Below are positions 46,501-57,570 of a DNA stretch of 64,000 bases, in pieces. The notes under the pieces are model-generated. The model did not search any database and was not told the DNA's origin. It saw only the letters and a program-made list of their open reading frames with translations. The translations under genes and the position numbers were made by a program. The DNA is taken from NCBI GenBank assembly GCA_027475525.1, contig JAMWFC010000067.1, positions 124,001-188,000 of the forward strand. The letters run 5' to 3'. Position 1 is the stretch's first letter; each line of letters starts with the position of its first letter. The stretch is from Macrolepiota albuminosa (lineage: Eukaryota; Basidiomycota; Agaricomycetes; Agaricales; Agaricaceae).

Positions 46501-46834
46501 TGTTAGAAGTCAAAGACCTAGAGCACACGAGTAAGTAATGGGACCTCAGTCTCGTATACTTGACTGCATTAAGCCTACCTAGAGCACACGAGTAAGTAAT
46601 GGGACTAGGTAAGCTATTAGTGTTGTGTCCGTTATTTTAAGTATGTAGTTGCTTACCCTCAGTCTCGTATACTTGACTGAGGGTATGTACGACGTCCAAC
46701 AGTTCATATATATCTGTAAATATGGTGTATCAGGGTAGCGAATTAATATCGAGAGAAAGGTATAATGAATCATATTGAAACTAAGTTGTCCCTTGCCGGG
46801 CATTAACGCTTACGGTGTTCAGCAGCACTTAACA
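46501..46834 (-). repeat. 5' LTR of the copia element
   Basis: 334 bp. On the + strand it shows block A (46516-46543), block B (46544-46566), a second A with ACCTAG/CTAGGT ends (46577-46610) and a second B closed as a 9-bp hairpin CCCTCAGTC/GACTGAGGG (46656-46683). The internal sequence adjoining it in element orientation is GGTTATGGGAG, the candidate primer-binding site. Confidence 0.95.
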
Positions 46835-47369
46835 TATTTTGAGGGGTACATCGAGCAGTGGGGCGGTTTGACGGGGACGCATAGATTCTGCGCCACACGC
46901 TCGAAGGAACCTAGTATATATATACGTCCCGGTGTGGCAGCCACTGTCACATCACTCCGGTCTTGTGGCTACTTCTTTGATTATGTAGCGATTCCGTACC
47001 CCTACTGTTGAGCTAATTTCTTGAAGACTTGCGAGAACACTCAATGCATATTCCTGGCGTCATCGAGTCCTTGGTCATCGAAGTAGCATTTAAGCAAGTG
47101 AGCGGCGAGGCATATTTCGACCACAAACCAAAAATGAGATAAATCTTCATGTTATCACGATCGGCGACGAAAGTCACGAACACTCCATCGAAGATAGACT
47201 AAGGTGTAGGAGTACAATATCATCCAAACCACCAAGCTTGTCTCGTTTCCTGCGTCGTCTAGGTAGTAATTTCCTACATTGTCTTGGTTGCATTTTGGAT
47301 GATGGTATGCCAACGTTGATACCTAAATCGAGGGAAAAGTGGTAACCAGGTCAAAATCGAGATTAACTG

Positions 47370-47975
47370 AAATGATGAGAAATTTGAGATGAATTGGATA
47401 TATTGTGTTGGAATCTGAACCGATGGGACCTAGATAACACAGATACTCGTAAGTATCCTAATCCTCAGCTTGTGTTATAACAACTAATATTCTGTACCTA
47501 GATAACACAGATACTCGTAAGTATCCTAATCTATGGTACAATTAGTCCGTGCATAAGTTTGTAGGTAATGGTGTCTACTCACCCTCAGCTTGTGTTATAA
47601 CAACTGAGGGTGTCGTCCATTTAGTACCGCAATATATACTCTGTTTCTGCTTTGTCTGCGTAGATGTGATGAGTGTGATAAGTGTGAAAGGGTGATCGCG
47701 CCTCTTTGATCGTGCGCTTACGGTGTCCATTGTCCACAGATCTCAACATATTGACCGACAGATCATCTCAGTATTGTTTAGTAGCAAGTGTATCCTTGTG
47801 CATCCGTCGAATTAGATCGGTTGCTTTGTTCGAGGACCTGAGATAATGTAAAGAGAAGTAAAACTCCAAACAAATACAACGTTCATCCAGTGTGAAAGAG
47901 GTGCCAAATTGGGTAAGAACTCATTCAATGCATTGTACACTTCAGAAGATAAGCAAAAGTCTCCAATTTCATCGA
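47370..47975. repeat. Local duplication, right copy (split by solo LTR)
   Basis: Outside the LTR it matches 37715-37960: ATTGACCGACAGATCATCTC, AATGTAAAGAGAAGTA and AGCAAAAGTCTCCAATTTC. Confidence 0.75.
47406..47748. mobile_element. Solo LTR, 343 bp, TSD TATTG
   Basis: Starts TGTTGGAATC and ends GATCTCAACA. Exact TSD TATTG lies at 47401-47405 and 47749-47753. The A-B-A-spacer-B block order matches the copia LTR, with different sequence: A at 47428 and 47496, B at 47463 and 47582, the last closed by CCCTCAG/CTGAGGG. The duplicated copy at 37.7 kb lacks the LTR. Confidence 0.9.
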
Positions 47976-48611
47976 TGCCCTCTCGACACATGTGACGAGG
48001 GCAATTGTGGAAGATTCTCTCAAGTGATGGTCCTCTGCGAATTGAATTAATTCTGGCGGATAACAGCCCTGAGAAAGTTGAAGCAAAAAAGAAAACTACT
48101 CGATATCTGGCAGCATCACGAAATGTGGGATTATCGCAGTCTTGCTGTACATAGAGTCAGCTGAAATCAAAGTTTAGCTCTGTTTTCTCGCGGTCGATCC
48201 TAGTACGTATGTGTAATCTACTACTTACTGAAAGATACTCCATGATCCATCGACGACTTCCAAACTTTAAAAATCCCAAGTTCTTCCAAGTCCGTTAACA
48301 CAACCTTCCAGAGTCCGGATTATGGATCGAGAGGCCACGACACATCAGGGCTTTAACAAGGGAATAACCGATTATCAGAGCACAGGAGCACCTGTTGCGT
48401 AACAAATTGCTCAGGTGATGTATCCCGCGATCAGCATGCCTAACACCACTTACTAATTAATCGCGTTGGAGACACCGTATCTCGTATCAGCTGGTCCCCC
48501 CAAGGAGCATTGTGACCGTGTCCCGGATGTCAGGTGGGTGTCGGCAATGGCCTCCTACCACACATGACACGAGGGACGAGTGTATGGGACCTAGTCGCCA
48601 GAAGACCGGTA

Positions 48612-48618
48612 TAAAATG
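48612..48618 (+). promoter_or_regulatory. Candidate TATA box with CT-rich start region
   Basis: TATAAAA is followed 30-50 bp later by CATCTTCCTTCCCCCCTCTC, the typical layout of a strongly expressed fungal promoter. The transcript it would drive is not identified. Confidence 0.35.
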
Positions 48619-50465
48619 GACATGGGAACCCAACGTTTCTTACATCTTCCTTCCCCCCTCTCCCTACAAATGACGGCGGCCATGTAGTGTACTCCCTTCG
48701 AGTTTTATAGGTCGACCTTCAGACTTGGCTTTTTTTACACGATGCTTTGACTTTCCACGACCCTGATAAATTCCCGCTGCCGTTACATGATTTGACAAGT
48801 AAGTCTTGAAGCAGATGCTGTTATCCTTGGGCGTCTGGCTGGTCAAGACGTAAAATGTAACAATTCATTCCCTCGCTTTTGTATACAGGTGTAATTTTAA
48901 TGACTGAGGAAGGGCTTTCATTATGCACTTTTCGGGATGTACAAAAAGTCCATCTTGGAGCTTTGGTGACAAGGATGATGGGATTATTCACTTCCTCTCG
49001 CGAAGCATCATCTTGCGCCCACATTATGCCCCTCAAGCCATCCGAGTCGGCCCTGTCTGCTTACCGGCCGCCGATGGTTTCATTATCCATCTTGATATCA
49101 TTATGTATTGTTGATGCTTGACTTTGTTCCAGGGAATGCTTCTGTTTGGCGGTTTCCTTTCTGGGAATGGCTCTCTCGTCCTCTATTATCCCATCCGCCT
49201 TTGCACTTTTGTCGCTTCAAGCCTCTTGCGCCCTGCGTCTTTTTTTCTTGTCATACGTGTTATCTCGTCTGAGCTTGGATCAAATCGACGTTTATCTGCC
49301 GTACTGGCATGAGTACCCCATCCCTTTGACCATATCCGGTTTAACCCCCAGCCAACCAGGTTGATATATTTATCATGATGATTTTCCATTGAGTATATCT
49401 GGAACCAGGAGTCTCCGGGGGACTTGCAACCCCTTGGTTGGTCTCTACGCGCCGTCTATGTCAATGACCATCATTCGGTACACAGCTGCCTCTTCCGGAA
49501 AGCCTGGTCTTTAGCTGTGTGGCTTCATAACCTCGTACACTATCTGTATTGCATCATCGGATTTCCATGGTTCTCGGTGCACTCGTGCCGAGAATCCGAG
49601 CTCACGGACGTTTGTGGTTCTCTTGGTGGTAGTTCTGTGCTCCGTACTGGAGTGAGTCCTCCTGGTCAAGATACGATGCGATGCGATCCTCTCGCTGGTT
49701 AGCTCCACCAAAGGAGAGTGCGTTGGAGTGTACAAATCTCCACACGAGCTCTCCCACCCCATATCAATAACCACGCGCATCTATCTGGATTCTTGTGGGA
49801 AACCAAGCTAAATCTACAAGAGATATCTTCCACACAAGGGCTGGATCCACACTTAGCGGCGGCATCGGGAAGGCCGACGCGTCGGCTTCCTGGGTAGGGC
49901 TTGTTTTGTGCGGCCCTAAACTCTAGGCGATCTTGCGCTTCGGACGCTGATCTGGTCACCGGGTAACTATAATTGGCGTTTTTTCCCGTCATCAGGTAAT
50001 AAAGTCTGTAAACGCCGTCCCTTGCGGAAGCATTTTTGTTTTATGCGATGTGGTTGGTCTGTACCCCCCGCTTTCTCCGGTCGTTTTTTGAGTGGGCGAG
50101 GTTGTGTTTTTCTTTTCTTTTTTTTTTGCGCTCCTGCGTTGCTGATGATGAGGCCTGAGGAGTTGGTTTCAGAGCTTCTGTATGGTTGGTCTTTGGTGCG
50201 ATGTCGTCGATGCGGAACAAGTCTTTGCTGGATCGATGATTCCTCTGTGTGAAATCTTGAGTCTTTTTGAAATCTTTGTACGTGCAGCGGCCCAGAGTGG
50301 ATTGATTCTAAACATACATACCCCTGGCGTCCTTCTGCTCCATAACAAAACGCTTCGCTGTATCTATCTCTTCAGAACTTTGAATGGAAGTCACACCCCG
50401 GATCTGGAAAGAAACACACCACACCCGGCTCAGAGTGGATTCTAAACATACCCCTGGCATCTTTT

Positions 50466-50619
50466 TGCTCCATAACAAAACGCTTCACTGTCTGTCGCCT
50501 ATTTTCTAAACATACCCCTGGCATCTTTCTGCTCCATTTCAATGCTCCATAACAAAACGCTTCACTGTCTGTCGCCTATTTTCTAAACATACCCCTGGCA
50601 TCTTTCTGCTCCATTTCAA
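50466..50619. repeat. Perfect tandem duplication, period 77 bp
   Basis: 50466-50542 equals 50543-50619 exactly. Shorter, diverged relatives of the same unit (CTAAACATACCCCTGGC) lie at about 50308 and 50442, so the locus is repetitive in its own right. Confidence 0.93.
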
Positions 50620-52307
50620 AACTCTCGCCTATGAGTATCTCAGATATCTAACATGTACATCACTGGCTTTCTTTTTTTTTTCAGAGTTGATATGGACCCT
50701 TTGGGTTTGGACGCCCGTCGGGCTTCGGACTGACTCGTCTACTTTGGAACGAACACGAACGCTGCTGTGCTGTGGAGCTGCTCTGCTCTGCTGCTGCATG
50801 CTTTGTTTTGCTTTTTGGTCTTTGGTTTTTGGTTTTTTGATGTGCTCCATTTGGATGTGCTCCCACTCCACTATCGTAAGGTTTGTAGGTTATTCTCTGT
50901 TTTGTTTCGAGTCATGCTGCCAAGCTTGAGCCCCTCAAACTTTCAGTTGGCAGAGTTTCAGACTTTCAGACTTTGGAAGGATGAGTGTGTATGTCATGTC
51001 ATTCGATGTCATGTCATTCGTCATTTCGTCGTTTCGTCATTCGTCGTTCACGTGTGCGCGCGGGGTGTCATTTTCGCGATTGGCTGCTCTTGGGGTAGGG
51101 GTAAGGTAGGGCGGGCCGGGGCGGGGTTGTTGCTGTTTTTGATGGGGGTGAGATGAGATGCTATTGGGTAGTGTTGGTTTTTTTTTTGGACGTGTGGGCT
51201 TGGTGCTGGAGGTGTGGGTATGTAGGAGGGTTCGGGGCTTGGTGGGTGGGGTTGGGTGGGGTTGGGTGTCTTTCATTGTGTGTGGCTGGTAGGATGGTGT
51301 GTCCGCTCAGGACTGTCTACATACACCTCTGGATACAAATATGTCATTGAACGGGAACGGACTCGAGAGAAATCTATATATGTACATAACAGTATCCCGC
51401 GTCCGATTTACACAGCCGCAGAAACTCATTCCAAGGTGTATCCGAGGTATTGTCGTATCCCGTACGTACGTGAGGGATCTCGCTTGACCAGATTCGACCC
51501 CCCACCCCTTTTTTTGGTGGTGGTCGGTTCCGAAGGATCGTTTATCTCTCGCTCTTTCTTGTGTGTCGTTGATTGAATGGATGAATGTAAGGGGCTTACG
51601 TGAGTGTTTCCCGCCAAGCCGCCGGTGTGCCGCGTGGTTTGTTGTAGAGGTTTTGGTTTTTCGTAGTCGTACTTGTGGGAACGACTCTCTTTATGAATGA
51701 ATGAATGAACGAGCCCGCAAAGTCGTGCATAACCGGCGGGTTCGGGCCGCGGGACTACCTGCTCGTAAATATGACTCGATGCGATTTTTTGTTTTGCTAA
51801 ATGGCGGGTTTGGCGGGTTATTTCCGGTTATTGGTCTGCACGGAGGAGTCCCATATTAGTTCTCCATTCGTTGTTAGCCCCTGCACCGGCCATCATGCAT
51901 GAATCATGATGTTACGGCCGTTGGGAGGAACGTCAAATGAAATTGTTCATATATCTGCCTGCAGGAATGATGGCCGTTGGTCACGGTTGGGAGTCGTAGT
52001 GGTTCGTGGCTACAACGTTTTTTTTCTTTGCTTTGTGTTTGAATTTTCAAGGGTTGCCGTGCTCCGAGTTGAGCGTCAAAGGCAATTGAAGGGATGGTTG
52101 AGGAAATGAACATTGATGACGAGCCTCGAGGATGAATGCCGGCGGGTGTGGCGCGGACGTGGGGACGATGAGAGAGGGACGCCACCTGGATCGATCAGGT
52201 CCGAGGGCCGGTTTGGGTCGCGGGCCGGAGTTTGGGGGTGTTTGTGTGCCTTGAGGACCCAGGGCACCGCTGTATTTATACGCTCGCAAGAGATTGGGAC
52301 TGGGAGA

Positions 52308-53913
52308 ATGTTCTTCTCGTCGTCGTCGTCGTACAAGCCCCAGGCGCAGATCCGACAGGAGGGCTTCCATCCCGCCCACGCCCACGACACCGCGCCGTCG
52401 CCATCCGCGGGCTTTGAGCTGTACAACCCATTTGTCCCAGATCCCTTCCGCAAGTTCCCCGCCCCCGCCATGGACTTTGGCGACGAGCTGGCCTCGCTCA
52501 TGTCCCACGACCGCCCGCCCCGCACCCACAACATCTTTGATGTCTCGGCCCCCGCCCCGGCCCCGGACCCGTACCCGGCCCACTTTGCCCAGCAGCAGCC
52601 CATGCGCTACGACACCGATCTCCACTTTGCACGCCACACGCCCTCTCCTCCCCGCTCCCGCTCTCGCTCCCGGCCTCCCTCTGGTGCCGGCCCCGCTCTC
52701 GGCCCCGCCCGCACCGCCCGCCCCCGCAGGAACAACAGCGTGGGTGGCACTAGTCCCCCGCCCGCCCGCCCCCACGCCATCATCATCCCGCGATCCCGTG
52801 CAGCAACCGTCGGCGGCAACCCAAACGGCACCGGCGCCGGCTGGTACATGCCCGGCCACTCGTAAGCGTCTCTCCTCTGTGTCCCCGCACATCGCTGATC
52901 TGCGCCCAAGCGCCTCCGAATTCTCCCTCCCCACCCCCGACTCCCTCTCCTCACACCATTCCCACAGCTCCCCACAGCAGAACCCCTACTCTCCATTCTC
53001 TCTCTCCTCTCCCGCCGACAGTCTCCATCTCCCCCCCGTCTCTGCACTCCACTCCCTCCACCAGCAGTCCTACCTCCATCCCGACCCACACGACAGAGTC
53101 CCCGCCAGCCCCACCGCCACGCACCCAGACCCCGTCCCCAAGGCCCCCTCTGCCGCCGACAAACAGGCCATGCTCGCAAACGAGAAGCGCCGCAGGCGCA
53201 GAGAGAGCCACAACGCAGTCGAGCGCCGTCGCAGGGACAACATCAACGAAAAGATCAGCGAACTCGCCACTCTCATCCCAGAGTGCATGTTGGACGTCTC
53301 GGGCGCTACTCCCACCGCCAACCCGGTCCCCAGCACCGGCTCTCCCGCCGCCGACGACCCCTCCTCCCCCCTCCAGGCCGCCACCTCTCCTGACCCAAAC
53401 AACTCGAGCTCTGGCACCCCGCCCCCGCCGTCTGCCGCCTCTACCACCACAGGCCCAGACGGCGTCGGCATCGTCAAGGCGAACAAGGGCATGATCCTCA
53501 GGAAGAGCGTCGAGTATATCCGCTATCTCCAGCAGCTCGTCGAGGCGCAGGGCGCTAGGAACCGTGAGCTCGAGGCCGAGTTGAAGGCGTGGAGGGGCGG
53601 CGCTACTCCCAGTCGCGACCCTCAGCAAGACACACAACAGGGCCTCGACCTCGCGTGGAACGCGGCTCCTGCGTATCCACCCAATGGCGCGTTCTTTGCG
53701 CTCCCGAGTATGCCAGAGGGAGGCGAGGAAGACGGCGACGATGATGATGAAGATCTTAGTGGTATGGATGATGAGGAGAGGAATTCGGAGAGAGGCAGGA
53801 CGAGAGGCGTCGGGAGTAAAAAGGGCAGGAAAAAGTCGGCCGTGGTTGTTGCGAATGGGATGGGCATTGTCAAGGAGGAGGCGGGACATGCAGAGGAGAT
53901 GATGGTGCTTTGA
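52308..53913 (+). CDS. bHLH transcription factor with expanded loop
   Basis: The proposed start at 52308 gives MFFSSSSSYKPQAQIRQEGF; an alternative with a better context (GCCATGG) is at 52470 (MDFGDELASLMSH). An intron (about 52864-52970) joins PGHS to SPQQNPYSPF. The basic region RRRRRESHNAVERRRRDNIN has the H-x3-E-x3-R pattern of class B (CACGTG-binding) factors. Helix 1 is EKISELATLIPECM. Helix 2 (KGMILRKSVEYIRYLQQLVE) begins only after a ~65-residue Pro/Ser/Thr-rich loop, far longer than usual, and runs into a coiled coil (AQGARNRELEAELKAW). The tail has an acidic run (GDDDDEDLSGMDDEE) and basic patches. Coding GC is clearly higher than in neighbouring genes. Target genes are unknown. Confidence 0.85.
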
Positions 53914-56900
53914 CCATGAACAAAATTCACGATGACGACACCTACGACGACGATGAATGATTTGGATGCGATGTATATGTCTCTCTCATGCTTCTCTCTC
54001 TTGTTGGATATGCTCTGTCTACTCTCTGTCTACTTTTTTTTGACCTCTTTCGATTACCAGATGTATCAAATTTGTATACCACACGGTCTCGAGCTAATAC
54101 ATAGCCGAGTTTTTTTTTACGGCGCCCGCCTCTTTGTATAACTCCTTTCGGGGTAGCAATGAACATGACGTTCGATTGACGGTCGACAGCGCGTGTTACC
54201 CGTAGCCGTGGCGATGGGCGGTTTACCGACTGGCTTGGAGAGTGCACATGTGCACATGGACGTGGATCTGCAATCAATTTTGTCAACAGCTCTTTGGACG
54301 GTTGGGTTTGGGAGATCCCCATCCCAACATCCCGAAGTACTTACCCCCTACCCCCGCGGAGGTCCGTTTGGGTGGGTGGGTGATCGTCGGTTTTGGTTTT
54401 TTTGGGATTTTGGAGATGCGGGAGAATCGTGGTTGCCTGATGCGTTGTGGGGTTGTTGTTGATGATGGATGCGTGGATGCGTGGATGGATGGGTGATCTG
54501 CGTTGAGGTTGAGGTGTAGATGTTGCACGCTGGACGTTGGACGTTGTTCCGTCTATGTGTTGGCGATTTTGGGATGGGTTGGGTGGAATGAATGAATCTT
54601 TTTCGTATATCATACATCACCATCACATTGTATTGCATCGTATCGTATTGCATCGTCTCATATCACAATCACATATCACATCACATATCATATCCATATC
54701 ACACCACAATCCACATCACACTCCCCCCACCCCCCGACGTAACGTGTCTACGACCGTATATGTCCGTGCTCGTGCATTGTGGACCGTTACCCGTTACCCG
54801 TTACCGGTACCAGCCGTTATTCATATACACGACACATAGGGATAGGGATAGGTACGCGCCCTGATCGAATTTGTGGTCTGAGTGTGTGGCGTACATAGAT
54901 AATATACATATACATAGATGATGGCCAGCCTACCCCCTCCCCTATGTGTTTTGTGTGCATAATCAGGAGAAGGATCAGGGGAGGGGAGGGTGCAGTGTCT
55001 TGACTACTTTGGTTTGCATGGCGTTAGCGCTGCGTTATGTGCGTGCGTGGGTGCGTGCCTTGTCGTGGATGGAATCATACTGCCGAGTACGCGCTTTCGC
55101 TCGATTTTTGTTTTGTTTTTTGTGGATACCCTCGTGTAGATGTCATATTCTTTTTCCCTCGTCGCTTGTAAATGTCATTGAGGAGATTTTTTTTTTGTGG
55201 ACACCCTCGGTATGTATGTACATCGTGTACATATCACATTCTTTTTCCCTGGAGACTTGAGAGAAACCCGTACGTACGCGTTTCGTTTTGCCGAGTGCGG
55301 GGTAGATTATATTAAATATCTGGGGTAATCGGGTACATGACTTTTTTGATTTTGGCGTTTTGTGTTGTTGTGTTGTTGTGTTGTTTTTTGTTTTTTGTTT
55401 TTTGTTTTTCGGTCCTGAATTGACTCCTGACTTCCTGAGTGGGTTTAGCGGATTTTATTTTGTTCCCAACCCCACCTAGACCTCTCCGGCCCCGCATCAG
55501 GCTGTGGGGAAGATGCCGGCACGCGTATTGTATGTACGTTGTTAAGCGCAGGGGATGTTATGAAATGTGATCGGGTTTCCAGGCACCAATGATAATTTGG
55601 CGGAAATGGAATTCGTGCTGTACATTGTGTTGGGTGTCCCCGGGCCCCCCATTGCAACAAGATGTTGATAAAATTGATTAGTGTCTTCTTTTCTTTTCTT
55701 TTTTGCTCAGAGGTCTATAGTTTGTTCTACCTACATGTCATCGGAAATGATGATGATGATGGTGGTGATGGTGTCAATCCAATTGGCGTGCCTTGCGGGG
55801 AATGCGGGGAAATTTTTGAAAATCGTGTATGTAATTGCTTTAACGAGAGCAAACCCCCCTCTCTTCTTTGGCTGGATATGGAAAATCATTAAAATCAAAC
55901 ATAAACATAAACCCCCGCACACTCCCAGAAATCTAGATATCAATCAGATCGATTTCAGAAGAAAAAAGTTTCGCTTGTCAAGGAGTTTGTCAAGACGCGA
56001 GAGGTATCCCGGGTCCTGCCCACCCCACCCCTCCTTGGTTTGGACGATGGAATGATGAGTAGATATAGATATCGACGAGAAGCTGGCTGGCTCTTGGAGA
56101 GATGTTCGATCGCTCGATGGAGATTAGGAAGCCCGAGAGACGGAGGATGCGAACCTTGGATGCGGACGAGATCCGATGCGAGAGAAGCCTGGAGAGGGAG
56201 GGAAAGAACAACAAAAGGAGACGGATCGGTTGGGAAGAGGTGGATTCTTTCAGCTTTGGGGGGTGGGCGGGGGGAAACGGCCCGAAAAGTTGTGGGGGAT
56301 ACACCAATTTTTGAACAAGCTTTTTTGTTGTCCGGAACCTTTTTGACTCGCCTTCTGTTTGGAGGGTTTTTTTATTCCTTTTGCAAGTTGCTTACTTACT
56401 TCCCCTCCCCCACTTGCTATTGTAATGGTCGTTATCCGTGTTCGGATCTTGCGGGCCGTATCTCCCGGATATATCTATGTAGGACTAAGTGCACTTTGTT
56501 ATTGGGAGGGAATCGGAGGAATGGATTCGGAGATAAGGGCACAAATAAGACGGACGGACGCATTGACTTCGGGTCCGGATAATTTGATTGCCACAAGGCA
56601 TGTGCTAGTGTCGAGGGGCCACACCTTTGAAGGGAAAAACGGAACTTGAATTCGGTTTTTGGTGCAGCCTTTGATCACGGAGTTTCGACGACTGAGAAGC
56701 CGTTGGACAGAGGACCCTATCATCGGATAGTTAGATATCGATGTAATGGCGCGAACATATTCCAGTTGTTTGGCGTTCTGCTGTCTGTCATTGAAAGTGC
56801 CGCCCGCGGCGGATGCAGAACATCTTCTGCTTCCTTTTCGCAGACGACTTTGTTTGTCGTATGTATGTATGTAGACAGAACGCGGGAGAAACACTGAGAT

Positions 56901-57570
56901 CCGGGTGTTGACCCACAAGAGTAGATACTCAGATACATACAGAAGCTTGAAGAGAGCATGCGGTCTGAGAAAAAAAAACCAGTACCGGATGAGGCAAAAT
57001 TATCCCGTTGGGATGGCTTCATTCACGCACCGCGGAAAAGGTGGTGCATCCGTGCTATCGAGATTGCTTGACTCAGATAACCCTGTCTTTATCAGTCGAA
57101 CTCGCGCATATAGCAGCGATCTTTGGGCTATGGCTGTGTCGATGTTGACGAGACTCGGGTAGAACGTCGACCTCAGCGTCCACGTCCGTCCTGCCTCGAT
57201 TGCGACCCACCACGATTGACTCGGTGGACATCAAGGACTTGTTATCCAGACACCGTGGAGAAAAACGACGGACCATGATCATTGAAACTTGCTAGGGCCT
57301 CGGCCCGATCTTGAGTACGGAAATATGTCAAAGTATACCCACCACAGGGGCTATCAAAAGGCGACGCTTATCGAAGCGTTACCCCAGATTTGCGTTTGTA
57401 TGCACTCAAACTTTAAACACTCGCGGGATGCCGGTGAGATGTGGGACGCGGAAAGGAGGTGATTACCCATGATGAACAGCACTCGTCGTTTAGCATGCAC
57501 ACTAAGCCGTTTTAGCTGCGCAAGGATCCTAATATGTGTGGAGCGATGGAGCTACGAGCACATGATAAAC
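53914..57570. other. Gene-poor low-complexity region downstream of the bHLH gene
   Basis: No supported gene. It contains CAT/TCA-type simple repeats (about 54605-54720), CCGTTAC triplication (54781-54806), T/G-rich runs and a GAT microsatellite (55749-55772). Overlapping frames on both strands reflect skewed composition. Confidence 0.5.

Larger units (their letters stand above)
39874..46834 (-). mobile_element. Ty1/copia LTR retrotransposon, complete but decayed, TSD TATTT
   Basis: A 6,961-bp element in reverse orientation. LTRs (39874-40207 and 46501-46834) are both 334 bp with TG..CA ends and 4 differences. Exact TSDs TATTT lie at 39869-39873 and 46835-46839. In element order: 5' LTR, gag with protease motif DSGAT, GAG-pre-integrase finger, integrase, reverse transcriptase, RNase H, a purine tract (GAGGAGGAG) directly before the 3' LTR. 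The integrase-before-RT order defines Ty1/copia. Pol has several in-frame stops, mostly TGA where TGG or CGA is expected, and replaced catalytic residues, so it cannot move on its own. The 42.04-43.80 kb part is a foreign or unassigned insertion and contains a suspicious 77-bp join. Confidence 0.95.
39208..47011 (+). pseudogene. Unidentified coding frame split by the copia element
   Basis: Left of the LTR element, the frame ending at 39873 reads GLPCLSFSNLVSGYTDHVAW and then NAVKYF. After removal of the element and one TSD copy it continues without a break into EGYIEQWGGLTGTHRFCATR and runs to a stop at 47009-47011 (end PYPYC). An open frame at 39208-39468 (HGQQNPFVRSNRFFTFVYGL and PPRMYQHWYKRIH) on the same strand may be an upstream exon. 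I recognise no family. The uninterrupted frame across the empty site suggests the element landed in an exon of a real, now broken gene or older transposon gene. Confidence 0.4.
47976..52307. other. Gene-poor, low-complexity region upstream of the bHLH gene
   Basis: No convincing gene. A TATAAAA box at 48612 with a downstream CT-rich stretch (48640-48665) looks like a promoter, but no coding exon chain follows. From about 50 kb the sequence becomes T/G-rich with many short runs. Short frames on both strands are mostly composition-driven. This could be long regulatory or untranslated sequence of the bHLH gene. Confidence 0.45.

Noticed and set aside
48664..49389. Possible small gene downstream of the TATA box at 48612
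   Set aside because: Basic or hydrophobic short frames exist, but none links to another by plausible introns or shows a known motif.
52047..53889. Long antisense frames (295 and 312 residues) over the bHLH gene
   Set aside because: High GC removes stop codons from several frames. The peptides are Gly/Arg/Val-rich with no motif, while the + strand has a clear bHLH.
54781..54806. Telomeric repeat CCGTTAC x3
   Set aside because: The unit is not a known fungal telomere repeat and there are only three copies.
54193..57162. Many 70-180-residue frames on both strands in the low-complexity region
   Set aside because: Overlapping on both strands, composition-driven, no exon chain or family signature.
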